13,284 bases of DNA from Candidatus Omnitrophota bacterium (GTDB taxonomy: Bacteria > Omnitrophota > Gorgyraeia > 2-02-FULL-51-18 > JAGOUK01): contig JADGBA010000001.1 of NCBI GenBank assembly GCA_015231685.1, forward strand, positions 1 through 13,284, read 5' to 3'. The notes beneath the pieces are model-generated. The model was given only the letters and a program-made list of their open reading frames with translations. It was not told the origin of the DNA and made no database searches. Positions 6,741-13,284 of the stretch are shown here, in pieces (positions within the stretch are counted from its first letter, which is position 1; every line of letters begins with the position of its first letter). Position numbers and translations under genes: made by a program.

Positions 6741-8025
6741 CAAAGTGATTAACACCACGGTGGTCGGGGCCCAATGGGGCGACGAAGGTAAAGGGAAGAT
6801 TATAGATACCCTGTCGGGGAAGGTGCATCTTGTGGTGCGTTACCAGGGGGGCAACAACGCCGGCCACACGGTGTATAAGGGGCGCCAGAAATATGTGATG
6901 CATCTGGTGCCTTCCGGAATTCTTCACGCCAAGGCCAAATGCCTTATCGCCAGCGGGGTTGTGGTGGATCCTGCGGAGCTTTTGTCGGAAATCCGTGGAT
7001 TGGAGGATTCCGGCATTCGCACCCGCGGCCGGCTCTTCGTCAGCGAGCAATGCCACCTCATTTTTCCGTTCCACCGTATCTATGACCGGCTCCGCGAAGA
7101 AAAGAAGGGGTTTATCAAAATCGGGACCACGGGCCGTGGGATCGGACCGTGCTACAGCGACCGCGCGCTTCGTTCCGGCATCCGCCTGATTGATCTCTAT
7201 GACGAGAAGTTATTTTCCGAAAGGCTCACCATGAGCCTTAAAGAAAAAAACGAAATTTTCCGTCATTTGTATGGGTTTAAAGGATTTTCCTTCAAAAAGA
7301 TTTATGATCAGTATCGGGCTTATGCCACGGAGCTCAGGCCATACATGGCGGATTCGGTGCAGATGATTCAGGAGGCGATGAAGCGACGGCGTTCGATTTT
7401 GTTTGAGGGGGCTCAGGGCACCATGCTTGATTTGGACCAGGGCACCTACCCGTTCGTCACATCAAGTTCGACCGTTTCGGGGGGAGCAACGGTCGGGGCG
7501 GGGATTCCGCCCGCGGCCATCCGGGACGTTCTGGGTGTGGCCAAGGCGTATACCACACGTGTGGGTGAGGGGCCCTTTCCCACCGAATTACCCGCATCGC
7601 ATATGGAACATATGCGTGATCTTGGTGATGAATTCGGGGCAACAACCGGCCGGGCTCGCCGCTGCGGATGGTTCGATGCGGTTGTGGTTCGGTATGCCGC
7701 CGGGATCAACGGGTTCACCCGATTGGCTATCACCAAACTCGATGTGCTTGACAGCTTTAAGACGATTCGCATTGCTGTGGCCTATCGATTCCGCGGGAAG
7801 ACCCTGAAGAATTTCCCTCATTCCATTACAGCTCAGCGGGAGGTTGTTCCCGTGTATGAATCCATGCCGGGATGGTCGAGTTGCACCAGCGGAATTCGCA
7901 CGTTCGACCAGCTTCCGCCCAACGCCAGGAAATACATCCGCCGCATTAGCAGCCTGGTCGGAGTGCCCATTTGCCTCGTCTCTGTGGGTAAGGGGCGGGA
8001 CCAGGTGATCCGTTGCAGGGTTTGA
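6733..8025 (+). CDS. purA: Adenylosuccinate synthetase
   Basis: A 430-residue enzyme joining IMP and aspartate with GTP to give adenylosuccinate, the committed step to AMP. The N-terminal signature VGAQWGDEGKGK (residues 11-22) holds the catalytic Asp17 and the phosphate-binding loop. NNAGHT (41-46) has the catalytic His45. The IMP and GTP sites are seen in TTGRGIGPCYSDR, EGAQGTMLDLDQGTYPFVTSS, TTGRARRCGWFD and the C-terminal VGKGRDQ. The length is normal. The assigned GTG start (6733) overlaps serA by 8 nt and has only a distant AAGGA (6716-6720). An in-frame GTG at 6745 is an alternative that would shorten the protein by four residues without loss of motifs. It closes the raiA-purA run; no strong terminator follows. 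Confidence 0.96.
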   Translation: MPDKVINTTVVGAQWGDEGKGKIIDTLSGKVHLVVRYQGGNNAGHTVYKGRQKYVMHLVPSGILHAKAKCLIASGVVVDPAELLSEIRGLEDSGIRTRGRLFVSEQCHLIFPFHRIYDRLREEKKGFIKIGTTGRGIGPCYSDRALRSGIRLIDLYDEKLFSERLTMSLKEKNEIFRHLYGFKGFSFKKIYDQYRAYATELRPYMADSVQMIQEAMKRRRSILFEGAQGTMLDLDQGTYPFVTSSSTVSGGATVGAGIPPAAIRDVLGVAKAYTTRVGEGPFPTELPASHMEHMRDLGDEFGATTGRARRCGWFDAVVVRYAAGINGFTRLAITKLDVLDSFKTIRIAVAYRFRGKTLKNFPHSITAQREVVPVYESMPGWSSCTSGIRTFDQLPPNARKYIRRISSLVGVPICLVSVGKGRDQVIRCRV

Positions 8026-8094
8026 AGAATTAATCCTGTGCGGCGAAGTCCTGTTTTGTCAAACCACGACTGTATTGGCATGCCCATTTAGGTG

Positions 8095-8123
8095 TTTACA
8101 TAAAAAAGAAAACCGCGTATAAT
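8095..8123 (+). promoter_or_regulatory. Strong sigma70-type promoter for hppA
   Basis: TTTACA (8095-8100) and a perfect TATAAT (8118-8123) are separated by 17 nt, the optimal spacing. A start near 8130 would give a leader of about 110 nt before hppA. This is the best promoter in the window and sits in a locally AT-rich patch between purA and hppA. An 8-bp palindrome, GGCATGCC, lies just upstream at 8077-8084 and could be an operator, though there is no direct support for that. Confidence 0.8.
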
Positions 8124-8150
8124 AACGCAATATTGTTTATGTTGTTGCTA

Positions 8151-8162
8151 TCAATGGAAGGA
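8151..8162 (+). repeat. Direct repeat TCAATGGAAGGA, copy 1 (in hppA leader)
   Basis: This 12-nt block contains a GGAAGGA Shine-Dalgarno-like core and is repeated exactly 69 nt downstream as the hppA ribosome binding site. Seven bases after the core a TTG codon (8169) opens a 26-codon frame that runs into the hppA start, so this copy could be the ribosome binding site of a leader peptide. That reading is speculative. Confidence 0.6.
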
Positions 8163-8219
8163 AGTGCATTGCGTTTCGTAAGTTCCCACACACCAGTTCA
8201 AAAGCACACCGTATCCCAT

Positions 8220-8231
8220 TCAATGGAAGGA
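8220..8231 (+). repeat. Direct repeat TCAATGGAAGGA, copy 2 (hppA ribosome binding site)
   Basis: This is the second copy of the 12-nt block. It extends to GGAAGGAG (8225-8232), placed 6 nt before the GTG at 8239, and is therefore the ribosome binding site that fixes the hppA start. Confidence 0.75.
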
Positions 8232-8238
8232 GTTATTC

Positions 8239-10335
8239 GTGAATATTGAAAACTGGCTTTTGTTGGCCCCGATCGGGTCCGTGATTGCGTTGGCCTTTGC
8301 GGGATTTTTGATTATGAGGATTGTCAAATCTCCCAAAGGCGATGAGAAAATGCTGGGGATTCAAAAGGCGATTTCTGAGGGCGCCAACGCCTACCTGCAG
8401 CGGCAGTACACGATTGTGGCCATGTTTTTTGCGGCAGCGTTCGTCATTTTGCTGGCGTTGGTCAAGACGGGGCATCTTCCGGCTCCGGTGCCGTTTGCTT
8501 TTTTGACGGGTGGTTTCTTTTCGGGTGTATGCGGATTTATCGGTATGAAGGTCGCGACCATGGCCAATGCGCGTACCTGCGAAGGCGCGAAGCACTCCCT
8601 TAATAGCGGTCTTCGGGTCGCCTTTTCTTCGGGCGCGGTGATGGGATTTTTTGTTGTGGGATTTGGACTTTTGGATCTTTCCGTTTGGTACTACCTGTTG
8701 GATTTGGTGATCTACCGTCATCTGGCGGAAGTGGACCGGATCGAAAAGATTGTGACGACCATGCTGAGCTTTGGTATGGGCGCGAGTATGCAGGCGCTCT
8801 TCGCGCGTGTCGGGGGAGGCATTTACACCAAGGCGGCCGACGTGGGCGCGGACCTTGTCGGAAAGGTTGAGGCCGGCATCCCCGAGGATGACGTTCGCAA
8901 TCCGGCAACCGTGGCCGATAACGTGGGTGACAACGTCGGCGATGTCGCCGGAATGGGCGCGGATCTTTATGAGTCCTATGTGGGATCGATCGTTGCCACG
9001 ATGGTGTTGGCGGTGGCGGCCGGACTGGGAATGGGAGGCGTGGTGATTCCCATGGCCATAGCAACCATCGGCGTGCTTTCTTCCATTATCGGAACGCTTC
9101 TTGTGAAGACTGAAGAAAAAGCGGATCAGATGACACTCCTCAAGGCTCTGCGTAAGGGGGTTTTCTCTTCCGCGATTGTCGTTGCGGTGGCTGCGTTCGG
9201 TCTGATTTATGCGGTGCTGGGTATGGAGCATATCGGAATATATTTTGCGATTCTCACGGGTCTCGTGGCGGGAATTCTGATCGGCCTGGTGACGGAGTAC
9301 TATACTTCGGACGCCTATGCGCCGGCCAAATCTATCGCCAAGGCCGGTTTGACGGGCGCCGCTACCGTCATTATTCAGGGGTTGGGTGTGGGAATGGTTT
9401 CCACGGTTATTCCGGTGCTTGTTGTGGTCGCGGCGATCATGGTGTCTTTTTTGGTTGCGGGAGGCCAGACCAACTTCACACTGGGTTTGTATGGCATCGG
9501 AATCGCGGCGGTGGGAATGCTTTCAACCCTTGGAATTACGCTGGCCACGGATTGCTACGGCCCTGTCGCGGATAATGCGGGCGGTATCGCGCAAATGTCG
9601 GGACAAGACCCCAAGGTACGTGAACGGACGGATGCTCTGGATTCATTGGGGAATACCACGGCGGCCACGGGTAAAGGGTTTGCGATTGGGTCGGCGGCAC
9701 TGACAGCTTTGACGCTGATCTCCGCGTACCGGACGGACGTGGGGCTTTTGGGATATAAGATTAATCTCGCGATTGACAACCCGCAGATGGTGGCGGGACT
9801 TTTTATCGGCAGCATGTTGCCGTTTTTGTTTTGCGCATTTTGTATTCGAGCGGTGGGTAATGCCGCTCAGGCCATCGTTCAGGAAGTGCGCCGTCAGTTC
9901 CGTGAGATCACAGGGCTGATGCAGGGTACGGCACAAGCCGATTACGGCACCTGTGTGAAGCTTTGTACGGCGGCCGCCCAGAAGGAAATGATTCTTCCGG
10001 CCGTTACAGCATTGGTGGCTCCGATTGTCGTTGGGCTCATCTTCAATGTGGAAGGTGTTGTCGGACTTCTGACGGGTGCTCTCGTGTCGGGGTTTGTTCT
10101 GGCGGTCTTTATGGCCAACGCCGGTGGTGCCTGGGATAACGGCAAGAAATACATCGAGGCCGGCAACTTCGGCGGCAAGGGCAGCGACGCCCACAAAGCG
10201 GCTGTGGTTGGCGATACAGTTGGCGATCCCCTTAAGGATACGGCTGGGCCGAGCGTTAATATTCTTATTAAGCTCATGTCGATGGTTTCTGTGGTGTTCG
10301 CTTCGTTTATTGTGAACTACGCGATATTTAAATAA
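8239..10335 (+). CDS. hppA: Membrane-bound ion-pumping pyrophosphatase, K+-dependent type
   Basis: A 698-residue integral membrane protein with about 16 hydrophobic segments, the family's usual size. It hydrolyses cytoplasmic PPi and pumps H+ or Na+ outward. Catalytic motifs are intact: DVGADLVGKVE (201-211), DNVGDNVGD (227-235), ATDCYGPVADNAGG (436-449) and GDTVGDPLKDTAGPS (658-672). GNTTAATGKG (471-480) has Ala475 where K+-independent enzymes have Lys, so K+ dependence is expected. Glu245 in DLYESYVGS sits as in Thermotoga-type Na+-pumping enzymes rather than the shifted plant-type position, so Na+ pumping is possible but not proved. The GTG start has GGAAGGAG 6 nt upstream. The gene has its own promoter and terminator. 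PPi released by the neighbouring biosynthetic enzymes is a plausible substrate source. Confidence 0.97.
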   Translation: MNIENWLLLAPIGSVIALAFAGFLIMRIVKSPKGDEKMLGIQKAISEGANAYLQRQYTIVAMFFAAAFVILLALVKTGHLPAPVPFAFLTGGFFSGVCGFIGMKVATMANARTCEGAKHSLNSGLRVAFSSGAVMGFFVVGFGLLDLSVWYYLLDLVIYRHLAEVDRIEKIVTTMLSFGMGASMQALFARVGGGIYTKAADVGADLVGKVEAGIPEDDVRNPATVADNVGDNVGDVAGMGADLYESYVGSIVATMVLAVAAGLGMGGVVIPMAIATIGVLSSIIGTLLVKTEEKADQMTLLKALRKGVFSSAIVVAVAAFGLIYAVLGMEHIGIYFAILTGLVAGILIGLVTEYYTSDAYAPAKSIAKAGLTGAATVIIQGLGVGMVSTVIPVLVVVAAIMVSFLVAGGQTNFTLGLYGIGIAAVGMLSTLGITLATDCYGPVADNAGGIAQMSGQDPKVRERTDALDSLGNTTAATGKGFAIGSAALTALTLISAYRTDVGLLGYKINLAIDNPQMVAGLFIGSMLPFLFCAFCIRAVGNAAQAIVQEVRRQFREITGLMQGTAQADYGTCVKLCTAAAQKEMILPAVTALVAPIVVGLIFNVEGVVGLLTGALVSGFVLAVFMANAGGAWDNGKKYIEAGNFGGKGSDAHKAAVVGDTVGDPLKDTAGPSVNILIKLMSMVSVVFASFIVNYAIFK

Positions 10336-10354
10336 GCACGTTCGTTCTTTGCGG

Positions 10355-10399
10355 CAAGTCCCGTGAATTCTGCATTTGGGTCAGAGTTCGCGGGACTTG
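10355..10399 (+). terminator. Stem-loop terminator after hppA
   Basis: Arms CAAGTCCCGTGAATTCTG (10355-10372) and CAGAGTTCGCGGGACTTG (10382-10399) pair over 18 bp with two G-U wobbles and a 9-nt loop. The stem begins 19 nt after the hppA stop and is followed by TTGTGT, a weak U-tract. The stem is strong and well placed to end the hppA transcript before the uppS promoter; the poor U-run leaves some doubt about efficiency. Confidence 0.72.
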
Positions 10400-10441
10400 T
10401 TGTGTCCGCTCCTGTGCGGATGATTATGAATACGGATTCTT

Positions 10442-10470
10442 TTGTCCGGCTTTGATCAATGTGATAAAAT
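10442..10470 (+). promoter_or_regulatory. Putative promoter for uppS-cdsA-dxr-rseP operon
   Basis: TTGTCC (10442-10447) lies 17 nt from TAAAAT (10465-10470), embedded in TGTGATAAAAT (10460-10470), which matches the raiA element at 1745-1755 in ten of eleven positions. A start expected near 10477 would be only about 4 nt before the uppS ATG at 10481. Confidence 0.55.
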
Positions 10471-10480
10471 CGCCGCTCTC

Positions 10481-11197
10481 ATGAAAGATCTGAAAATTCC
10501 TCAGCATATTGCCATCGTAATGGACGGGAATGGCCGGTGGGCCGGGAAGCGGCATCTCCCTCGCATCATGGGGCACCGCAAGGGCAAGGAGACTGCCCGG
10601 CAAGTGACCAGCGCCTGTTCCGAACTGGGGGTGAAATTCCTTACGCTGTTTGCTTTCAGCCGTGAGAATTGGAAACGGCCCAAGCTCGAAGTGAATTTTC
10701 TGATGAAGTTACTGGAGCATGCCATTGACAGTGAGCTTGAGTACCTGAAGCGTGAAGAGATTCGAGTTATGACGATCGGCTCCAGCGAGGGGTTGTCCGA
10801 AAGGCTGATCCGGAAGATTCGCCGGACGACCGAGTTGACGAAGGATCATAAGCGGATCAACCTGGTGGTTGCCCTGAATTACGGCGGGAGGCAGGAAATT
10901 ATCAATTCGATTCGCCGGCTCGCATCGGGCAAAAGCCCTGAAGATATCCAACAAACCATTGACGCATTGACGCCGGAGGTATTTGACGGATACTTGGATA
11001 CCGCCGGAATCCCCGACCCGGATCTTGTCATCCGCACGTCCGGAGAGATGCGCTTGTCCAATTTTCTGTTATGGCAGAGCTCGTACTCTGAGTGGGTTGT
11101 ATCCCCAAAGTTCTGGCCTGATTTCACGCGTGAGGATTTAATCGACGCGGTCGCTGAGTATTCTGAAAGAAATCGTCGGTACGGAGGTCTTCGTTGA
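10481..11197 (+). CDS. uppS: Undecaprenyl diphosphate synthase (cis-prenyltransferase)
   Basis: A 238-residue cis-prenyltransferase that extends farnesyl-PP with eight isopentenyl-PP units to make the C55 carrier used for peptidoglycan and O-antigen. The signature IAIVMDGNGRWA holds the catalytic Asp15, and the other family blocks are complete: GHRKG (31-35), FAFSRENWKRP (58-67), ALNYGGRQEI (131-140) and RTSGEMRLSNFLLWQ (185-199). The ATG at 10481 was chosen because MKDLKIPQHIAIVMDG is the usual family start. An upstream in-frame TTG (10442) would add 13 residues, but it overlaps the promoter. No Shine-Dalgarno is visible before 10481, so the message may be leaderless. The stop overlaps the cdsA start by 4 nt. 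Upstream frr/pyrH, often found here, are absent. Confidence 0.95.
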   Translation: MKDLKIPQHIAIVMDGNGRWAGKRHLPRIMGHRKGKETARQVTSACSELGVKFLTLFAFSRENWKRPKLEVNFLMKLLEHAIDSELEYLKREEIRVMTIGSSEGLSERLIRKIRRTTELTKDHKRINLVVALNYGGRQEIINSIRRLASGKSPEDIQQTIDALTPEVFDGYLDTAGIPDPDLVIRTSGEMRLSNFLLWQSSYSEWVVSPKFWPDFTREDLIDAVAEYSERNRRYGGLR

Positions 11198-11997
11198 AAT
11201 TTGTGATCCGCCTGGTGATAGGACTTTCCATCGGGGCCTTGGTCCTCTGGGGGGTGTGGCTTGCTCCGCTCATTGTTTTTGGGATGGGGGTGTGTACGTT
11301 CAGCGCGATTGCCTTGTATGAATTTTTGACGATGCTCAAGTTACGCGGCGTGGCTGTGAATCGTTTTTTTGGGGTTGTGATGGGATTTGTGATACCGCTG
11401 GTCGTGTATTTTCAGTGGGGGATAACCCAGTCGGGGGAAGTGTTGTTTGTGGTTCTCGCCTGTTTTTTTCTTTTTTTGATCCAGTTCACCCGGCGGGAGA
11501 ATCCCAGGGCGCTTGAGGGTATCGCGCTCACCTTCTTTGGGATCATGTACATAGGATGGTTTTTGAGTTTCGTGAACAAGATGCTTTTTATCGACGGGGC
11601 GGCGCAGTGGATTACCTATCTTCTGGCAGTCACCAAATCGAGTGATATCGGCGCCTACGTTGTTGGAAGTGCCTTCGGGCGGCATCAGCTCATCCCGCAC
11701 ATCAGCCCCAAAAAATCTGTGGAAGGCACGGCAGCCGGGCTTCTCACAAGCGTGCTTGTGTCGATGTGCGCGTACGGACACCTGCCGTTGAATTTCAGTT
11801 ATTTTCATCTGGCCATTTTGGGTGGGGCCATCGGTCTGGTGGGCCAGTGCGGGGACTTGGCCGAATCATTGATCAAGCGGTATTGCCAGACAAAGGATTC
11901 CGCCACGATCCTGCCCGGGTTCGGGGGGCTTTTGGACGTGATTGACTCCATCCTGTTCACTGCGCCGCTATTTTACTTTTATCTCAAAATCGTATGA
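11194..11997 (+). CDS. cdsA: Phosphatidate cytidylyltransferase (CDP-diacylglycerol synthase)
   Basis: A 267-residue inner-membrane enzyme with about eight hydrophobic segments that makes CDP-diacylglycerol from phosphatidic acid and CTP, the branch point for all phospholipids. Family blocks are SDIGAYVVGSAFGR (150-163), SPKKSVEGTAAG (171-182), GDLAESLIKR (220-229) and the signature KDSATILPGFGGLLDVIDS (234-252). The signature reads GFGG...LDV where most bacteria have GHGG...LDR; the two acidic residues of the metal site (D235, D248) and the final DS are kept. The start is TTG within a TTGA overlap with the uppS stop, backed by GGAGG at 11183-11187 with 6 nt spacing; no ATG fits the N-terminal membrane segment. 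The stop overlaps dxr by 4 nt. Confidence 0.93.
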   Translation: MKFVIRLVIGLSIGALVLWGVWLAPLIVFGMGVCTFSAIALYEFLTMLKLRGVAVNRFFGVVMGFVIPLVVYFQWGITQSGEVLFVVLACFFLFLIQFTRRENPRALEGIALTFFGIMYIGWFLSFVNKMLFIDGAAQWITYLLAVTKSSDIGAYVVGSAFGRHQLIPHISPKKSVEGTAAGLLTSVLVSMCAYGHLPLNFSYFHLAILGGAIGLVGQCGDLAESLIKRYCQTKDSATILPGFGGLLDVIDSILFTAPLFYFYLKIV

Positions 11998-13184
11998 AAA
12001 ACCTTATTCTCCTCGGATCCACAGGGTCGGTCGGGCAAAGCGCGCTTCGGATTGTTGCGGATCACCCGGAATCTTTTCGCGTTGTGGCCATGGCCGCACG
12101 TTCCAGCGACCGCTTGATGCTGGAGCATATCCGGAAATTTCATCCGGAGGCGGTCTGCCTGACGGATGCCTCAGCAGCCGCGCGACTGAAACAGGAATTG
12201 GATCCGGGAACAAAATTGTTTGTGGGTGAGGAAGGTCTTTGCGAGATTGCGCAATGGTCTTCAGGTCACATGGTGATTGCCGCCTCGAGCGGAACATCCT
12301 CACTTCGACCGGTGCTGGCTGCGATTGAGAGCGGTAAGGAGATCGCCATCGCCAACAAGGAGCTTTTGGTTATGGCCGGAGCTATTATGACCGAGGCTGC
12401 GCGCCAAAAGCAGACACCGCTTTTGCCCATCGACAGTGAGCATAACGCTATTTTTCAATGCCTTCAGGGGGTAGGGGCCTCGGCATCCGTGCGCAGGATT
12501 TGGCTCACCGGTTCGGGAGGCCCTCTGAGAGGGGTGCCGTCTTCCGGGTTTGACCGCCTGACTCCGGAGGATGTCCTGAATCATCCTAAATGGAATATGG
12601 GGAAGAAGATCACGGTCGACTCGGCGAGTATGATGAATAAGGGGCTGGAGATCATTGAAGCAAGGTGGCTTTTTGGAGTTGAGCCGGACCGGATCCGTAT
12701 CGCGATACACCCGGAAGCGGTGGTGCATTCGATGGTTGAATTGTGTGATGGCTCCATCCTGGCTCAGCTCGGTCCGACCGATATGCGCCTCCCGCTTTTG
12801 CATGTCATGGCGTATCCTGAGCGTGTTTCATATCCGGAGATGGGGCTGTCACTGAAGGAGCTGGGCGAGCTCCATTTTGACGAGCCGGACGCCAAGAAAT
12901 TCCCCTGCCTGGAGTTGGCTTTGGAGGCTGCCCGGCGTGCTGATTCGACGTTACCCGCTGTGATGGCGGCGGCGGACGAAGCTGCGGTGAACGCTTTTTT
13001 GGAGGGAAATTTGAGGTTTTCGCAGATCGCGCCGGTCATTGAAGGAATGATGCGCCGTCACCACGTGGTCGAGCAGCCTGATTTGGAGCAGGTTCTGGAA
13101 GCGGAAGCATGGGCTTCCCGCGAGACCCGCGGCAGGATTAAGGTTAGCAGCCGGCAAACGACCGGCATAAAGGGGGATAGATGA
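11994..13184 (+). CDS. dxr: 1-deoxy-D-xylulose 5-phosphate reductoisomerase
   Basis: A 396-residue NADPH-dependent enzyme that converts 1-deoxy-D-xylulose 5-phosphate to 2-C-methyl-D-erythritol 4-phosphate, the second step of the MEP isoprenoid pathway and the target of fosmidomycin. GSTGSVG (8-14) begins the NADPH-binding fold, and ANKELLVMAG (120-129) is the family's second signature. The metal ligands are Asp147 and Glu149 in PIDSEHNAIFQ and Glu219 in MMNKGLEIIEA. The substrate loop LTGSGGP (171-177), HPKWNMGKKI (197-206) and HPEAVVHSMVE are all conserved. The C-terminal helical domain is complete. The length is typical. The ATG overlaps the cdsA stop by 4 nt, and its own stop overlaps rseP by 4 nt. 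IPP produced through this pathway feeds UppS in the same operon. Confidence 0.97.
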   Translation: MKNLILLGSTGSVGQSALRIVADHPESFRVVAMAARSSDRLMLEHIRKFHPEAVCLTDASAAARLKQELDPGTKLFVGEEGLCEIAQWSSGHMVIAASSGTSSLRPVLAAIESGKEIAIANKELLVMAGAIMTEAARQKQTPLLPIDSEHNAIFQCLQGVGASASVRRIWLTGSGGPLRGVPSSGFDRLTPEDVLNHPKWNMGKKITVDSASMMNKGLEIIEARWLFGVEPDRIRIAIHPEAVVHSMVELCDGSILAQLGPTDMRLPLLHVMAYPERVSYPEMGLSLKELGELHFDEPDAKKFPCLELALEAARRADSTLPAVMAAADEAAVNAFLEGNLRFSQIAPVIEGMMRRHHVVEQPDLEQVLEAEAWASRETRGRIKVSSRQTTGIKGDR

Positions 13185-13284
13185 GCGGGCCGCTTCTTTT
13201 TATTCTGGTACTCAGTTTGCTTGTGATCGTTCATGAGTGGGGACACTATTTTGCCGCCAGGAGATGTGGCATACGCGTCGAGCG
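13181..13284 (+). CDS. rseP: RseP-type site-2 intramembrane zinc metalloprotease, N-terminal part (partial at window end)
   Basis: Thirty-four codons are visible before the window ends. The first transmembrane segment, rich in Leu, Ile and Val, runs directly into VIVHEWGHYFAARRCGI, the HExxH zinc site of the M50B/S2P family. RseP cleaves anti-sigma factors and remnant signal peptides within the inner membrane. The first ATG (13181) overlaps the dxr stop (ATGA), with AGGGGG at 13171-13176 as ribosome binding site. The dxr-rseP order is standard in diderms. The PDZ domains and second metal ligand motif lie outside the window, so the family call is solid but a subtype call is not possible. Confidence 0.92.
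   Translation, partial: MSGPLLFILVLSLLVIVHEWGHYFAARRCGIRVE

Noticed and set aside
8047..8071. An imperfect stem-loop after purA that might be a terminator
   Set aside because: Mismatches break the stem, it is AT-rich with a tiny loop, and no U-run follows.
8077..8084. GGCATGCC palindrome upstream of the hppA promoter as an operator
   Set aside because: An 8-bp palindrome is common by chance and there is no second copy in the window to support a regulator site.
8233..9231. A 332-codon minus-strand open frame opposite hppA
   Set aside because: It is extremely His/Arg-rich, mirrors the hppA reading frame, and has no domain signature.
10442..10480. An upstream TTG start that would add 13 residues to UppS
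   Set aside because: It overlaps the predicted promoter, has no ribosome binding site, and the family normally begins close to the ATG at 10481.
1..13284. Possible mobile element, phage, defence system or CRISPR
   Set aside because: No transposase, integrase, direct-repeat array, tRNA attachment site or break in gene style is visible; the genes are all core functions in tight operons.

Overview
This window is a compact stretch of housekeeping genes, all on the + strand, from a Gram-negative (diderm) bacterium. Thirteen genes are present, eleven of them complete; a kdsC 3' end opens the window and an rseP 5' end closes it. I see no mobile element, CRISPR array, tRNA or rRNA, and no stretch of 300 bases without a gene. 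The diderm call rests on the LPS genes (kdsC, lptC, lptB) and rseP. Moderate-to-high GC, a K+-type membrane pyrophosphatase, a class V aminotransferase in place of SerC and an unusual CdsA signature suggest a candidate phylum such as Omnitrophota or a PVC relative. That placement is inference and low confidence.

Layout: (1) 1-1719, LPS supply and export: kdsC (partial), lptC with an LptA-like C-terminal half, and lptB, with gaps of 9 and 12 nt. (2) 1780-8025, a probable long operon starting at a putative promoter in the lptB-raiA gap: raiA/hpf, tig, clpP, a class V aminotransferase, serA and purA. Most junctions overlap or nearly touch; the exception is a 69-nt tig-clpP spacer holding two copies of a small palindrome. 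(3) 8026-10399, a single-gene unit: a near-consensus promoter, a ~110-nt leader with a duplicated Shine-Dalgarno block, hppA, and an 18-bp stem-loop terminator. (4) 10442-13284, the lipid/isoprenoid/envelope operon uppS-cdsA-dxr-rseP, with 4-nt overlaps at every junction and a promoter so close to the uppS ATG that the transcript may be leaderless.

How the genes fit together: KdsC makes Kdo for lipid A-core, and LptB/LptC power and bridge LPS export. RaiA, trigger factor and ClpP cover ribosome hibernation, nascent-chain folding and proteolysis. The aminotransferase and SerA probably form the 3-phosphoglycerate to phosphoserine route. PurA commits IMP to AMP. HppA removes PPi made by biosynthesis and stores its energy as an ion gradient. 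Dxr feeds isoprenoid precursors to UppS (undecaprenyl-PP carrier), CdsA makes CDP-diacylglycerol, and RseP is the envelope-stress intramembrane protease.

I did not find a convincing undescribed system. The points worth a second look are the LptC/LptA-like composite with no separate lptA, the missing rpoN in a proteobacterial-style kdsC-lpt-hpf order, the tandem GGGGATTGTCCCC palindromes, the hppA leader, the possibly leaderless uppS, and divergent domains in trigger factor and CdsA.
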